Source: Uranotaenia lowii (taxonomy: Eukaryota > Arthropoda > Insecta > Diptera > Culicidae). Taken from it: a stretch of DNA of 64,000 nucleotides. The notes below the pieces were generated by a model. That model was not told where the DNA came from, did not search any database, and worked only from the letters and a program-made list of their open reading frames with translations. Below are positions 10,994 to 23,377 of the stretch, piece by piece. The stretch covers positions 370,183,160-370,247,159 of the forward strand of contig NC_073692.1 in the NCBI RefSeq assembly GCF_029784155.1. Reading direction: 5' to 3'. The position numbers and the translations under genes were made by a program. Within the stretch, counting starts at the first letter, position 1; each line of letters starts with the position of its first letter.

Positions 10994-11625
10994 AAATCAG
11001 AAATCAGAAATCAGAAATCAGAAATCAGAAATCAGAAATCAGAAATCAGAAATCAGAAATCAGAAATCAGAAATCAGAAATCAGAAATCAGAAATCCGAA
11101 ATCCGAAATCCAAAATCCGAAATCCGAAATCCGAAATCCGAAATCCGAAATCCGAAATCCGAAATCCGAAATCCGAAATCCGAAATCCGAAATCCGAAAT
11201 CCGAAATCCGAAATCCGAAATCCGAAATCCGAAATCCGAAATCCGAAATCCGAAATCCGAAATCCGAAATCCGAAATCCGAAATCCGAAATCCGAAATCC
11301 GAAATCCGAAATCCGAAATCCGAAATCCGAAATCCGAAATCCGAAATCCGAAATCCGAAATCCGAAATCCGAAATCCGAAATCCGAAATCCGAAATCCGA
11401 AATCCGAAATCCGAAATCCGAAATCCGAAATCCGAAATCCGAAATCCGAAATCCGAAATCCGAAATCAGAAATCAGAAATCAGAAATCAGAAATCAGAAA
11501 TCAGAAATCAGAAATCAGAAATCAGAAATCAGAAATCCGAAATCCGAAATCAGAAATCAGAAATCAGAAATCAGAAATCAGAAATCAGAAATCAGAAATC
11601 AGAAATCAGAAATCAGAAATCAGAA
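10994..11625. repeat. 7-bp tandem repeats (GAAATCA)n and (GAAATCC)n
   Basis: The 12-bp array passes abruptly into 7-bp units: GAAATCA (about 10994-11094), then about 53 copies of GAAATCC (about 11095-11465, with one CAAAATCC variant near 11110), then GAAATCA again (to about 11625) with a two-unit GAAATCC patch at about 11537-11550. The block order suggests local homogenisation of single-base variants. Confidence 0.97.
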
Positions 11626-11740
11626 ATTCAAAATCCAAAACTCAAAATTCAAAATTCAAAATTCAAAATTCAAAATTCAAAAATTCAAAATTCAAAATTC
11701 AAAATTCAAAATTCAAAATTCAAAATTCAAAATTCGGAAT
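11626..11740. repeat. 7-bp tandem repeat (AAAATTC)n
   Basis: About 15 units of AAAATTC with a one-base slip at about 11680, continuing the 7-bp series and ending at GGAATTAAAAACATTC. It links the 7-bp series to the T-rich 9-bp repeat that follows. Confidence 0.93.
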
Positions 11741-11799
11741 TAAAAACATTCAAAATTCAAAAATACCAAATTCGTTATTCAAAACCCAAAATTTTCAAT

Positions 11800-12575
11800 T
11801 CAAAATAATTTTTGTTATTTTTTGTTATTGTTATTAAAAAATAGTTTAATACTTGTGATTTTTGAATTCTTTGATTTTTGTAATTTTTGAAATTATTTTA
11901 CCGGTTTTTTTGAATTTTTGTAATTTTTGAAATTTTTGATAGTTTTGTAATTTTGTTATTTTGTAATTTTTGAGATTTTTGTAATTTTTGTTATTTTTTT
12001 TGTTATTTTCATTATTTTGGTTATTTTAGTTTTTTTTTGTATTTTCTGTAATTTTTGTAACTTTTTTCATTTTTGTCATTTTTGTAGTTTTTGTGATTTT
12101 GAGAATTACAGAACATATTGTCATTTTTTTCATTTTTGTTATTTTTATAATTTTTGTAATGTTTGTAATTTTTGTAATTGTTGTAATTTTCGTAATTTTT
12201 GTTATTTTTGTAATTTTTGTCATTTTTGTAATTTTTGTAATTTTTTTAATGTAGCTTTTGTAATTTTAGTTTTTTTCTTATTTTGATTATTTTGGTAATT
12301 TTTGTAATTTTATGTTTGTAATTTTTGTAATTTTTGTAATCTTTGTTATTTTATAATTTTTTTTATTTAAGTAATTTTAGTAATTTTTGTGATTTTTGTA
12401 ATTTTCGTAATTTTTTGTAATTCTTGTAATTTATGTAATTTTTAAATTTTTGTAATTTTTGTCATTTTTGTCATTTTTGTCATTTTTATAATTTTTGTAA
12501 TTTTTGTAATTTTTGTCATTTTTTTCAAATTTTTGGAATTTTTGTAATTTTTGAAATTTTTGTGATTTTGACACC
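11800..12575. repeat. Degenerate 9-bp repeat (TTTTTGTAA)n
   Basis: Units of TTTTTGTAA with many substitutions (TTTTTGTCA, TTTTTGTGA, TTTTTGTTA) and length slips. The unit is one base away from the TTTTTGTCA unit of the large array at 14 kb, so the two arrays look related and this one is older. Open frames inside it are repeat artefacts. Confidence 0.9.
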
Positions 12576-14030
12576 CCTGGAAGTCAATCAACAAAAAGTA
12601 TCTAAATGGTGATTTTTGAAATTCAATGATGATTTTTTTCCGCCACATTTACTCATATTGGCATCAACTCGAAAATCATGTCGGTTATGTATTTGAAGCC
12701 CAAACTAAAATCACTAGATTCAACTAGAATGTTTGGTAACTTTTCTTAAGAGTTCCACTGAAAGGATGTCTCTTACAGTGAAACAGTTTCTTGACGCGCC
12801 AGTATTGGTTGCTGAACAGATTATTAGTACGCATTTTCGGTGTGAAACTATAACACGCTTTTCGATAACCAAACTTTCCCAAAACTTGTTTGTAAAATAA
12901 AATGAGAAAACTTATCGACTTAAAACATGTCGGGTCAATGAAAATGCTTCAATTCTCAGTTTTGTTTCCTAATTTTGTAAATTTTTCAACATGCCGTTCG
13001 ATATCAATAACTATGTTTCGTTATTGTTCAACAGTCTTTTTCAAGGAAGTTGGCTATCTTTTATTTTCGTGATTGACACTTATTTCTATTTCGACCCAGC
13101 TTTGCTGTATCAAACAGCTCAAATTGTCATTCACAAACTTAACAATCGTTCATTTGCGTTCAAAAACTCAGGTTAAACTCGGCGACACCCGATAATAATA
13201 ATTCAATACTCAACAGCTCTCGAGCTCTCGAGTGCTTGACTATCGAGAACCTCCAGAGACTCGATTCTGCATTCAGAATTTAAATATATTGTAGCAGTTT
13301 TCCTGGTAGAAAGTGCATCTCGAGAACTGGTTAAAAACTTTTGGACAATCGAAAGAATCACCTTGGTTCGGTACCAACTCAGAGTTTGTTGATGGTTTGC
13401 ATTTATAAATTCTGAACGAACTGAGTGCTATACCCCCAAAGGTATGCAATCCTGTGACAATGTGGAGAAGAGAGCATTCACAGTTGTATCAAGAAGACGG
13501 AACGGAACCCCGATTCCTGAACCCACATTTCACCTGGTCGGTCCACGTGTTGTACCTATTTTCTCGGTAACAAGCTGTTTAATTGGAAAAGTTCCGCCAT
13601 TGAAAAAAGAGCAACAGCAAAAAAAAAGATAGCAAACCGGGGAGATGTTGTCGCTTTTCGGGGTGCAACTTCGAGGCACCAAACAGTCGTCGTCATCAAC
13701 GCGCCTGTTTCCTGGCAACCTGCAGCTGAACGGGCGGCGTCGACAATCCGAATGTTGGATCTACCTTTCTCGACATTTGTTGGATAAGAGAAGCGAGGAC
13801 TTATTTCTCGTCCTCGTCGTCGCTAGTAATAAATTTTGCACGGCGGCGTGACATTAAATTTTCTCGCTCTTTAATTAGCTTTCCGGTTGGAATTGAGTTG
13901 CGAAAGTAATCGCCTACTTGGAGCCATATTTTGTGATCTTTTTTGCTTGCAAGTTGGAAAACTTTTTTCTTCCATTTCAAATCTGTGGCAAAAAAACAAG
14001 GTGAAAAACAGGACCACGCGGTGACAAGTC
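12576..14030. other. Unique sequence between two satellite blocks
   Basis: About 1.45 kb of ordinary-complexity DNA. Short open frames exist (for example 13444-13632 plus and 13645-13851 plus) but show no recognised domain, no convincing splice context and no family resemblance. GC-richer patches at 13640-13830 could be regulatory. Nothing definite was identified. Confidence 0.4.
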
Positions 14031-17000
14031 ATTTTTGTCATTTTTGTTTTTTTTTGTGTCATTTTTGTCATTTTTGTCATTTTTGTCATTTTTGTCATTT
14101 TTGTCACTTTTGTCATTTTTGTCATTTTTGTCATTTTTGTAATTTTTGTAATTTTTTTCATTTTTGTCGTTTTTGTCATTTTTTGTAATTTTTGTCATTT
14201 TTGTCATTTTTGTCATTTTTGTCATTTTTGTCATTTTTGTCAATTTTGTCATTTTTGTCATTTTTGTCATTTTTGTCATTTTTGTCATTTTTGTCATTTT
14301 TGTCATTTTTGTCATTTTTGTCATTTTTGTCATTTTTGTCATTTTTGTCATTTTCGTCATTTTTGTCATTTTTGACATTTTTGTGTCATTTTTGTGCCAT
14401 TTGTGTGTCATTTTTGTGCCATTTTTGTGTCATTATTGTGTCATTTTTGTGTCATTTTTTATGTCATTTTTTGTGTCATTTTTGAGTCATTTTTGGGTCC
14501 TTTTTGTGTCATTTTTTATATTGTGTCATTTTTGTCCTTTTTGTCATTTTTGTTATTTTTCTCATTTTTGTCATTTTTGTCATTTTTGTCATTTTTGTCA
14601 ATTTTGTCAATTTTGTCAATTTTGTCATTTTTGTCATTTTTGTCATTTTTGTCATTTTTGTCATTTTTGTCATTTTTGTCATTTTTGTCATTTTTGTCGT
14701 TTTTGTCATTTTTGTCATTTTTGTCATTTTTGTCATTTTTGTCATTTTTGTCATTTTTGTCATTTTTGTCATTTTTGTCATTTTTGTCATTTTTGTCATT
14801 TTTGTCATTTTTGTCATTTTTGTCATTTTTGTCATTTTTGTCATTTTTGTCATTTTTGTCATTTTTGTCATTGTTGTGATTTTTGTCATTTTTGTCATTT
14901 TTGTCATTTTTGTCATTTTTGCCATTTTTGTCATTTTTGTCATTTTTGTCATTTTTGTCATTTTTTGTGATTTTTGTGATTTTTGTGATTTTTGTAATTT
15001 TTGTGATTTTTGTGATTTTTGTGATTTTTGTGATTTTAGTGATTTTTGTGATTTTCGTGATTTTTGTGATTTTTGTCATTTTTGTCATTTTTGTCATTTT
15101 TGTCATTTTTGTCATTTTTGTCATTTTTGTCATTTTTGTCATTTTTGTCATTTTTGTCATTTTTGTCATTTTTGTCATTTTTGTCATTTTTGTCATTTTT
15201 GTCATTTTTGTCATTTTTGTCATTTTTGTCATTTTTGTCATTTTTGTCATTTTTGTCATTTTTGTCATTTTTGTCATTTTTGTCATTGTTGTCATTTTTG
15301 TCATTTTTGTCATTTTTGTAATTTGTGTAATTTTTGTAATTTTTGTCATTTTTGTCATTTTTGTCATTTTTGTCATTTTTGTCATTTTTGTCATTTTTGT
15401 CATTTTTGTCATTTTTGTCATTTTTGTCATTTTTGTCATTTTTGTCATTTTTGTCATTTTTGTCATTTTTGTCATTTTTGTCATTTTTGTCATTTTTGTC
15501 ATTTTTGTCATTTTTGTCATTTTTGTCATTTTTGTCATTTTTGTCATTTTTGTCATTTTTGTCATTTTTGTCATTTTTGTCATTTTTGTCATTTTTGTCA
15601 TTTTTGTCATTTTTGTCATTTTTGTCATTTTTGTCATTTTTGTCATTTTTGTCATTTTTGTCATTTTTGTCATTTTTGTCATTTTTGTCATTTTTGTCAT
15701 TGTTGTGATTTTTGTCATTTTTGTCATTTTTGTCATTTTTGTCATTTTTGCCATTTTTGTCATTTTTGTCATTTTTGTCATTTTTGTCATTTTTTGTGAT
15801 TTTTGTGATTTTTGTGATTTTTGTAATTTTTGTGATTTTTGTGATTTTTGTGATTTTTGTGATTTTTGTGATTTTCGTGATTTTTGTGATTTTTGTGATT
15901 TTTGTAGTTTTTGTGATTTTTGTGATTTTTGTGATTTTTGTGATTTTTGTGATTTTTGTGATTTTCGTGATTTTTGTGATTTTTGTAGTTTTTGTGATTT
16001 TTGTAATTTTTGTGATTTTTGTGATTTTTGTGATTTTTGTGATTTTTGTGATTTTGTCATTTTTGTCATTTTTGTAATTTTTGTCATTTTTGTCATTTCT
16101 GTCATTTTTGTCATTTTTGTCATTTTTTTCATTTTTGTCATTTTTGTCATTTTTGTCATTTTTGTCATTTTTGTCATTTTTGTCATTTTTGTCATTTTTG
16201 TCATTTTTGTCATTTTTGTCATTTTTGTCATTTTTGTCATTTTTGTCATTTTTGTCATTTTTGTCATTTTTGTCATTTTTGTCATTTTTGTCATTTTTGT
16301 CATTTTTGTCATTTTTGTCATTTTTGTCATTTTAATCAATTTTTTCATTTTTGTCATTTTTGTCATTTTAATCAATTTTTTCATTTTTGTCATTTTTGTC
16401 ATTTTTGTCATTTTTGTCATTTTTGTCATTTTTGTCATTTTTGTCATTTTTGTCATTTTTGTCATTTTTGTCATTTTTGTCATTTTTGTCATTTTTGTCA
16501 TTTTTGTCATTTTTGTCATTTTTGTCATTTTTGTCATTTTTGTCATTTTTGTCATTTTTGTCATTTTTGTCATTTTTGTCATTTTTGTCATTTTTGTCAT
16601 TTTTGTCATTTTTGTCATTTTTGTCATTTTTGTCATTTTTGTCATTTTTGTCATTTTTGTCATTTTTGTCATTTTGGTCATTTTTGTCATTTTTGTCATT
16701 TTTGTCATTTTTGTCATTTTTGTCATTTTTGTCATTTTTGTCATTTTTGTCATTTTTGTCATTTTTGTCATTTTTGTCATTTTTGTCATTTTTGTCATTT
16801 TTGTCATTTTTGTCATTTTTGTCATTTTTGTCATTTTTGTCATTTTTGTCATTTTTGTCATTTTTGTCATTTTTGTCATTTTTGTCATTTTTGTCATTTT
16901 TGTCATTTTTGTCATTTTTGTCATTTTTGTCATTTTTGTCATTTTTGTCATTTTTGTCATTTTTGACAGTTTTGTCATTTTTGTCAGTTTTGTCAATTTT

Positions 17001-18945
17001 GTCATTTTTGTCATTTTTGTCATTTTTGTCATTTTTGTCATTTTTGTCATTTTTGTCATTTTTGTCATTTTTGTCATTTTTGTCATTTTTGTCATTTTTG
17101 TCATTTTTGTCATTTTTGTCATTTTTGTGATTTTTGTGATTTTTGTCATTTTTGTCATTTTTGTCATTTTTGTCATTTTTGTCATTTTTGTCATTTTTGT
17201 CATTTTTGTCATTTTTGTCATTTTTGTCATTTTTGTCATTTTTGTCATTTTTGTCATTTTTGACAGTTTTGTCATTTTTGTCAGTTTTGTCAATTTTGTC
17301 ATTTTTGTCATTTTTGTCATTTTTGTCATTTTTGTCATTTTTGTCATTTTTGTCATTTTTGTCATTTTTGTCATTTTTGTCATTTTTGTCATTTTTGTCA
17401 TTTTTGTCATTTTTGTCATTTTTGTGATTTTTGTGATTTTTGTCATTTTTGTCATTTTTGTCATTTTTGTCATTTTTGTCATTTTTGTCATTTTTGTCAT
17501 TTTTGTCATTTTTGTCATTTTTGTCATTTTTGTCATTTTTGTCATTTTTGTCATTTTTGTCATTTTTGTCATTTTTGTCATTTTTGTCATTTTTGTCATT
17601 TTTGTCATTTTTGTCATTTTTGTCATTTTTGTCATTTTTGTCATTTTTGTCATTTTTGTCATTTTTGTCATTTTTGTCATTTTTGTCATTTTTGTCATTT
17701 TTGTCATTTTTGTAATTTTTGTCATTTTTGTCATTTTTGTAAATTTTTGTCATTTTTGTCATTTTTGTCATTTTTGTCATTTTTGTCATTTTTGTCATTT
17801 TTGTCATTTTTGTCATTTTTGTCATTTTTGTCATTTTTGTCATTTTTGACAGTTTTGTCATTTTTGTCAGTTTTGTCAATTTTGTCATTTTTGTCATTTT
17901 TGTCATTTTTGTCATTTTTGTCATTTTTGTCATCTTTGTCATTTTTGTCATTTTTGTCATTTTTGTCATTTTTGTCATTTTTGTCATTTTTGTCATTTTT
18001 GTCATTTTTGTCATTTTTGTCATTTTTTTCATTTTTGTCATTTTTGTCATTTTTGTCATTTTTGTCATTTTTGTCATTTTTGTCATTTTTGTCATTTTTG
18101 TGATTTTTGTGATTTTTGTCATTTTTGTCATTTTTGTCATTTTTGTCATTTTTGTCATTTTTGTCATTTTTGTCATTTTTGTCATTTTTGTCATTTTTGT
18201 CATTTTTGTCATTTTTGTCATTTTTGTCATTTTTGTCATTTTTGTCATTTTTGTCATTTTTGTCATTTTTGTCATTTTTGTCATTTTTGTCATTTTTGTC
18301 ATTTTTGTAAATTTTTGTCATTTTTGTCATTTTTGTCATTTTTGTCATTTTTGTCATTTTTGTCATTTTTGTCATTTTTGTCATTTTTGTCATTTTTGTC
18401 ATTTTTGACATTTTTGTCATTTTTGTCATTTTTGTCATTTTTGCCATTTTTGTCATTTTTATCATTTTTGTCATTTTTGTCATTTTTGTCATTTTTGTCA
18501 TTTTTGTTATTTTTGTCATTTTTGTCATTTTTGTCATTTTTGTCATTTTTGTCATTTTTGTCATTTTTGTCATTTTTGTCATTTTTGTCATTTTTGTCAT
18601 TTTTGTCATTTTTGTCATTTTTGTCATTTTTGTCATTTTTGTCATTTTTGTCATTTTTGTCATTTTTGTCATTTTTGTCATTTTTGTCATTTTTGTCATT
18701 TTTGTCATTTTTGTCATTTTTGTCATTTTTGTCATTTTTGTCATTTTTGTCATTTTTGTCATTTTTGTCATTTTTGTCATTTTTGTCATTTTTGTCATTT
18801 TTGTCATTTTTGTCATTTTTGTCATTTTTGTCATTTTGGTCATTTTTGTCATTTTTGTCATTTTTGTCATTTTTGTATTTTTTGTCATTTTTATAATTTT
18901 CGTCATTTTTGTGTCATTTTTATCATTTTTGTCATTTTTAGAATT
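14031..18945. repeat. Large 9-bp satellite array (TTTTTGTCA)n
   Basis: About 4.9 kb, roughly 545 units, of TTTTTGTCA. Variant blocks occur: TTTTTGTGA (about 14966-15072 and 15790-16050) and longer, looser units with GTGTCA at 14380-14530. Variant units recur at fixed spacing, showing higher-order copies. All six frames stay open for hundreds of codons (FCHFCH, FLSFLS, VIFVIF, MTKMTK, KNDKND, QKSQKS peptides) because the 9-bp unit rarely contains a stop; none has gene-like structure. Assembly length is uncertain in such arrays. Confidence 0.98.
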
Positions 18946-21900
18946 TTTGTTTTTTTTTAATTTTTTTGGTTATTGTGGCAATTTGATTTTTTAATTTTTT
19001 GTTGTAGTTTAACTTTTGTTTGACTTTTTCATTTGGCTTATCATCAACTTAAAATCTTTCCTCTAAACTCGAGATGTCTATCACCTGAAATGAAAGGCCA
19101 CGTGATGTCATTTCACTGTCCCTCTTTCTCTCTTTGGATCGGAGAATAGGCGATGGAAGCGCTGACGAATTTGGGTGATGGTTTTGCATTAGTGCAAGTG
19201 GGATGCAGCTATAATTTCACCCAACTTTTGACAGTTCTAAAGGGGTTTTTCTTAAGGAGAGAAAGAATAACTTTTCGATTCCATCGCCCATTGCACATAA
19301 ATTATATTAAGAAAATTGATGCACTCTGTTCGCTGCGGCCAAAGAATCAAAACGCAGGAAGAGTCATCATCAGCTTCCGGTTTTCCCTCTTCCAGATGGA
19401 ACCAGTTCTTCCAGATTAGATCAGTTGCTATTATTAGATTTTCGTTTTTCTGGTTTTTATCTTCCCCTTCCTTCTTTTCGTTCCGTTGATGGTGGCGAAA
19501 TAAACAACACGGTGCTCATGGAAATTGTATACTTATTTTGATCGCTTTTCCTCCTCCTTCTCTTCTTTCAGGTTTTCGTAGACTAAGAGGCAAGGATTTT
19601 TCCTCCCCCATCGAAAGCCTCGTCGAAGGTTTTCCACCCCCTTTTGTGTTCCGACGAAGACGACTTTGAGGGGTAAAGATGTCACACTCAGCCAGGGACA
19701 AATTCATTGTCACCAGTCTAATGAATTCGAATGGGAAAATAAACGATTTTGATGAAGATTGCTCGAAAAGGGACCGGACATGGGTTCAGTATTGTCAGTT
19801 GAGGTTTTATCCGCTGCTCATCTAGATAATCGACTCAAAAAATGTTCAATTGATGAACTGGAGTCGTGCGGCCGCAAGAACAGCCAGATCGAATGGCGCT
19901 TGAACACGGTTAGTTTATGCATGGCGACCGTGAAAAAACCTTTAATTGGAAGACTGAAGTTCGAAAGATGAGATTTCTAAAGATGGAACAACAAAATAAC
20001 AAATCACAAACAAAATTCAGAAATAAACCTAATCAGTCTTCGACATAATGTTAAGTTGGTTATTTTTGTTTTTCTTCTGTGGCGACCGTAAAAAACTGTC
20101 GCCAGAAACTACTTTTCTGCACGGATGTCAAATTCTTTTTTTTATCTTCAATTGAGAGAATATTACAGTAAAAATCATATTTTTCTGTTTAATCCTGAAA
20201 TGACTAACTAGAGGAAAACTTACCAGATTTTATCGCTTTCAAAATCACCGAAGACAAGAAAAAAGTGGCCATCAACAAAATGAACCTGTCAACGGAAGTT
20301 TCGTCAACTAGCCTTAGCTATAGGGATAAGATCCTACTCTCGAACAGAACACCACGAGGGAGCAGATAAACATCTTTTTCGCTGCTCACGTATGGAAACA
20401 TATTTATGCATGTTTGTCAGCAACCGGAATACATTTTGGGAGCCCTCCTTCCTACCTACAAATGTAAGTAAATCGTGAATGTGATGGATGACGAGGAGGA
20501 CCGACTTTTCTATCATTACCTTCATTCGGAAAAATATTTCTCTCCATCATATCAAATGGACTTGGCATGTGTGAAAAGAACGAGATTTACGCCGCCCTGC
20601 CCGGCTGATACTGGTGCGTTCCCTTGGCAGCATTCCAGGTTGTTGGAATTTTCCTGCCATAGACAAGAAAGCGGTCCAACTACCTACCTTCCTACTATTT
20701 GTTCGACTGCTCATCTCCCATGTTGTTCCGGATGGTCTTTTGGTGGAGGGGTTTCTCGGTTTTGAGGTAGATCAAACGTAATTCCAACGGATTGCGGTTT
20801 ATCTCTGGTGTCCGTGGGGCATGTGGGAGGTGGCAACACATTCCCGGAATTCCGAACTCTCGCTCCCTCGGAACCGGCAGGAAAGCCAAGATGGCTACTT
20901 TTCGAGGCCCTCTAGCTTCAGGGGGGAGCGAAAAGCACGTGTTTGTATACATCACACGTCTCGGTTCGTAACCTTTTGCGCCATCATCACGTTACTGACG
21001 GCGGCCAACCACACATGGGCGAAGCCTTCTTTGATCCTCGCGGAAGTAAAGCGCTGCTGATGTTTCGTTCTGGATAGTGGGTATTTTTTTGGGGCAAGCG
21101 TTGCTTGATTGCGTTTTTCTGACAGCTTGCGTCCGTCGAATTTCCTGCGCCTACACCGATGCTTCCCCAACAACAACAACAACCTTCATCCTGGCAAATC
21201 GAAACTAAGAAGTAAAACTAGGGTAGTAGCAATTCAGGGGCCTGTGGTATCGAAGCAACATTTCTGAAATTGTTCCTCCTCCTTCTAATTCAATTAGCCT
21301 GTGGGGAAAATTCCGAGTTTTTTCCATCCTCTTCCGCATCAAAGTGCCTAGCCAGCGCCCGGAGGGACTTTGGAATCTAATTAAATGAAACAGATCTATC
21401 GGTGCAATTCGTTATCCATCGAAAAGTTAAGTTAAGGGGAAGGGAGGACCCTTACAAATGTTTCCCACAATTGACGAAACCGGATCCGGCTCGGATGAAG
21501 GTAATTAGAAGGGTTCCAGGGGAAAAGAAAGGTGCGCACGTTTGGAATTACTACTTAGTCCAGAACAGGGGGTGGGGGAAGGTGTCGATCGCTGCCACGT
21601 GGCCACGTTACCTTCGTAATACCTACTTCAAAATCTGAAAACATGTTGCTACAATTCCATGTACCGGTGTTGCCCGGCAGATGAGGGTATACAGATGAAC
21701 CTTTCTGAAAAGGGGATTCACAATAGGGAATTATCTGTCAGAAGCATAATCGTTTCTAGATTTGTTTCTTTTTATTGTTTGGATACTTTTCATTGCCTTA
21801 GGTGAATTTAGAATGTAGAAAGAAATAGGTTTTGATTTATTTAACGAATAAATACTTTAAAAAAGAACATTTACATACATGCATTTCTCGTCAATTCTCA

Positions 21901-22150
21901 GGCATTTTTAACCTAAAATTTGCTTTCAAGGCAGTTTGGAAATGGAATACTATCACTACACTAATTAACGAGTGCACCAAAACATAGTCTGTAGTCAATC
22001 TTCAATCTCAGGGAATTAAGCTTCAGTTTAGAAGTTGTCGTATTATGACCTTCAACACATTACACTTTTGGTGGTTACCAGTGCACTATAGGGTTTGAGG
22101 CAGCAAAAAGTCAAAAACTGAACTTTATTGGATCGCATTTTTATGTTTAC
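18946..22150. other. Unique intergenic or intronic sequence
   Basis: About 3.2 kb without a recognisable gene. Composition is mixed, with moderately GC-rich patches at 19550-19700 and 20560-21200. Small open frames (19153-19419 plus, 20475-20765 plus, 20821-21060 plus) lack domains and convincing splice sites. It could be intron or regulatory DNA of an unidentified gene. Confidence 0.4.
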
Positions 22151-23377
22151 TAAAGGGTGATACGGTCAAAATTTGGTCAATATCAACTTGACAAAATTCT
22201 TTCAATTTTGCATTTAAAAAAACCTGAACACCCCACATTTTGAAGGTGTGTGTGTGTAGAATGTTGCTCCTATTTTAATTTTGGAATTCACTCTTCAGTT
22301 GTCAAAATGCCGTCCAAGGTAGAAGAGCAGCGTATCAAAATTTTGCTCGCGCATCGCGAAAATCCGAGCTACTCGCACGCAAAGCTGGCAAAATCGCTAA
22401 AAGTTGCCAAATCAACCGTTAGAAATGTAATTATAGTGTTTGGGGAACGTTTGTCGACAGTCAGGCAGTCTGGATCGGGGGGAAATCGAAAACCGGAAGC
22501 CACTGAGACGACAAAGAGAGTTGCCGGTAGTTTCAAGTGAAACCCTAACCTTTCTCTCCGAGATGCCGCTAATAAGCTGGGTGTATCGTCTATAACCGTG
22601 CATCGAGCCAAAAAAACGAGCCGGACTATCGACTTACAAGAAGGTAGTGACTCCAAATCGCGATGATAAACAAAATACGACGGCCAAAGCGCGATCCCGG
22701 AGGCTGTACACGACGATGCTGACGAAGTTTGACTGCGTGGTAACGGACGACGAAACCTACGTCAAAGCCGACTACAAGCAGCTTCCGGGATAGGAGTTTT
22801 ATACGGCAAAAGGAAGAGGAAAGGTAGCAGATATTTTCAAGCACATGAAACGGTCAAAGTTCGCGGAGAAATATCTGGTTTGGCAAGCCATCTGTACCTG
22901 TGGCTTGAAAAGCAGCATTTTCATAGCTCCCGGGACTGTCAACCAAGAAATTTACGTGAAAGAGTGTTTGAATAAACGTCTGCTGCCTTTCCTGAAGAAA
23001 CACGGTTGTTCCGTACTGTTTTGGATGGATTTGGCATCTTGCCATTACGGTGAAAAGGCCATGGAGTGGTACGCCGTCAACAACGTGCAGGTGGTTCCCA
23101 AGGACAAGAACCCTCCCAACACGCCAGAGTTCCGCCCAAAAACTGGCTTTCTGCGGCGAAGAAGGTGGACAAGGTGGCTGTACAAAATCTGATGGCAGGG
23201 GTTAAGCGTAAGGCCCGGCAATTCGTATTTGGAAAAACGGAAGCCAAACTGAATATTTTTCCTGAGTTTTATACCAATTAAACTTGAAAAAGAAATTTAA
23301 TTTGATTTTTTAAATAAACGATTTCACCGATTTACACGCGTTTTCCCTTGAGCAAATTTTGACCGTATCACCCTTTA
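22151..23377 (+). mobile_element. mariner-like element, DD37E family, copy A (defective)
   Basis: A 1,223-bp element (22153-23375) flanked by TA duplications. Its inverted termini start AAGGGTGATACGGTCAAAAT and match over about 27 bp with one difference. The transposase frame starts at the ATG at 22306 (MPSKVEEQRIKILLAHREN) with a helix-turn-helix DNA-binding region. It is broken by a stop (about 22538), a frame change near 22610 and a stop inside the KQLPG motif (about 22791). A deletion near 23130 also removes the segment that carries the catalytic Glu in copy B. The first catalytic Asp is in DDETYVKAD. Inactive, but the ends are intact, so it could be mobilised in trans. Confidence 0.93.
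22306..23281 (+). pseudogene. Broken mariner (DD37E) transposase gene, copy A
   Basis: A cut-and-paste transposase remnant. The N-terminal part reads openly to about 22540, followed by a stop and a frame shift. The catalytic core fragment (ETYVKADYKQLPG, then YLVWQAICTCGLKSSIFIAPGT) follows. The second catalytic Asp is altered in context (WMDLASCHYG rather than WPDLAS). A deletion of about 100 bp then joins the FRP motif directly to the C-terminal LSAAKKVDKVAVQNLM region. Compared with copy B (44150-44680), the missing block includes IEKNWAIVKRN. The breaks are described only; the gene cannot make an active enzyme. Confidence 0.88.

Noticed and set aside
9929..11743. 604-codon plus-strand open frame (FRFRIQIQNSDSE and NPKSEIR repeats)
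   Set aside because: It is the translation of the 12-bp and 7-bp satellites; no gene-like flanks, and the frame is open only because the units lack stops.
14516..17734. 1,072-codon minus-strand open frame and several other frames of hundreds of codons
   Set aside because: All are translations of the TTTTTGTCA satellite in different frames; six frames are open at once, which is the signature of a repeat, not a gene.
14031..18945. CRISPR-like array
   Set aside because: No spacers: units are contiguous 9-bp repeats in a eukaryotic genome.
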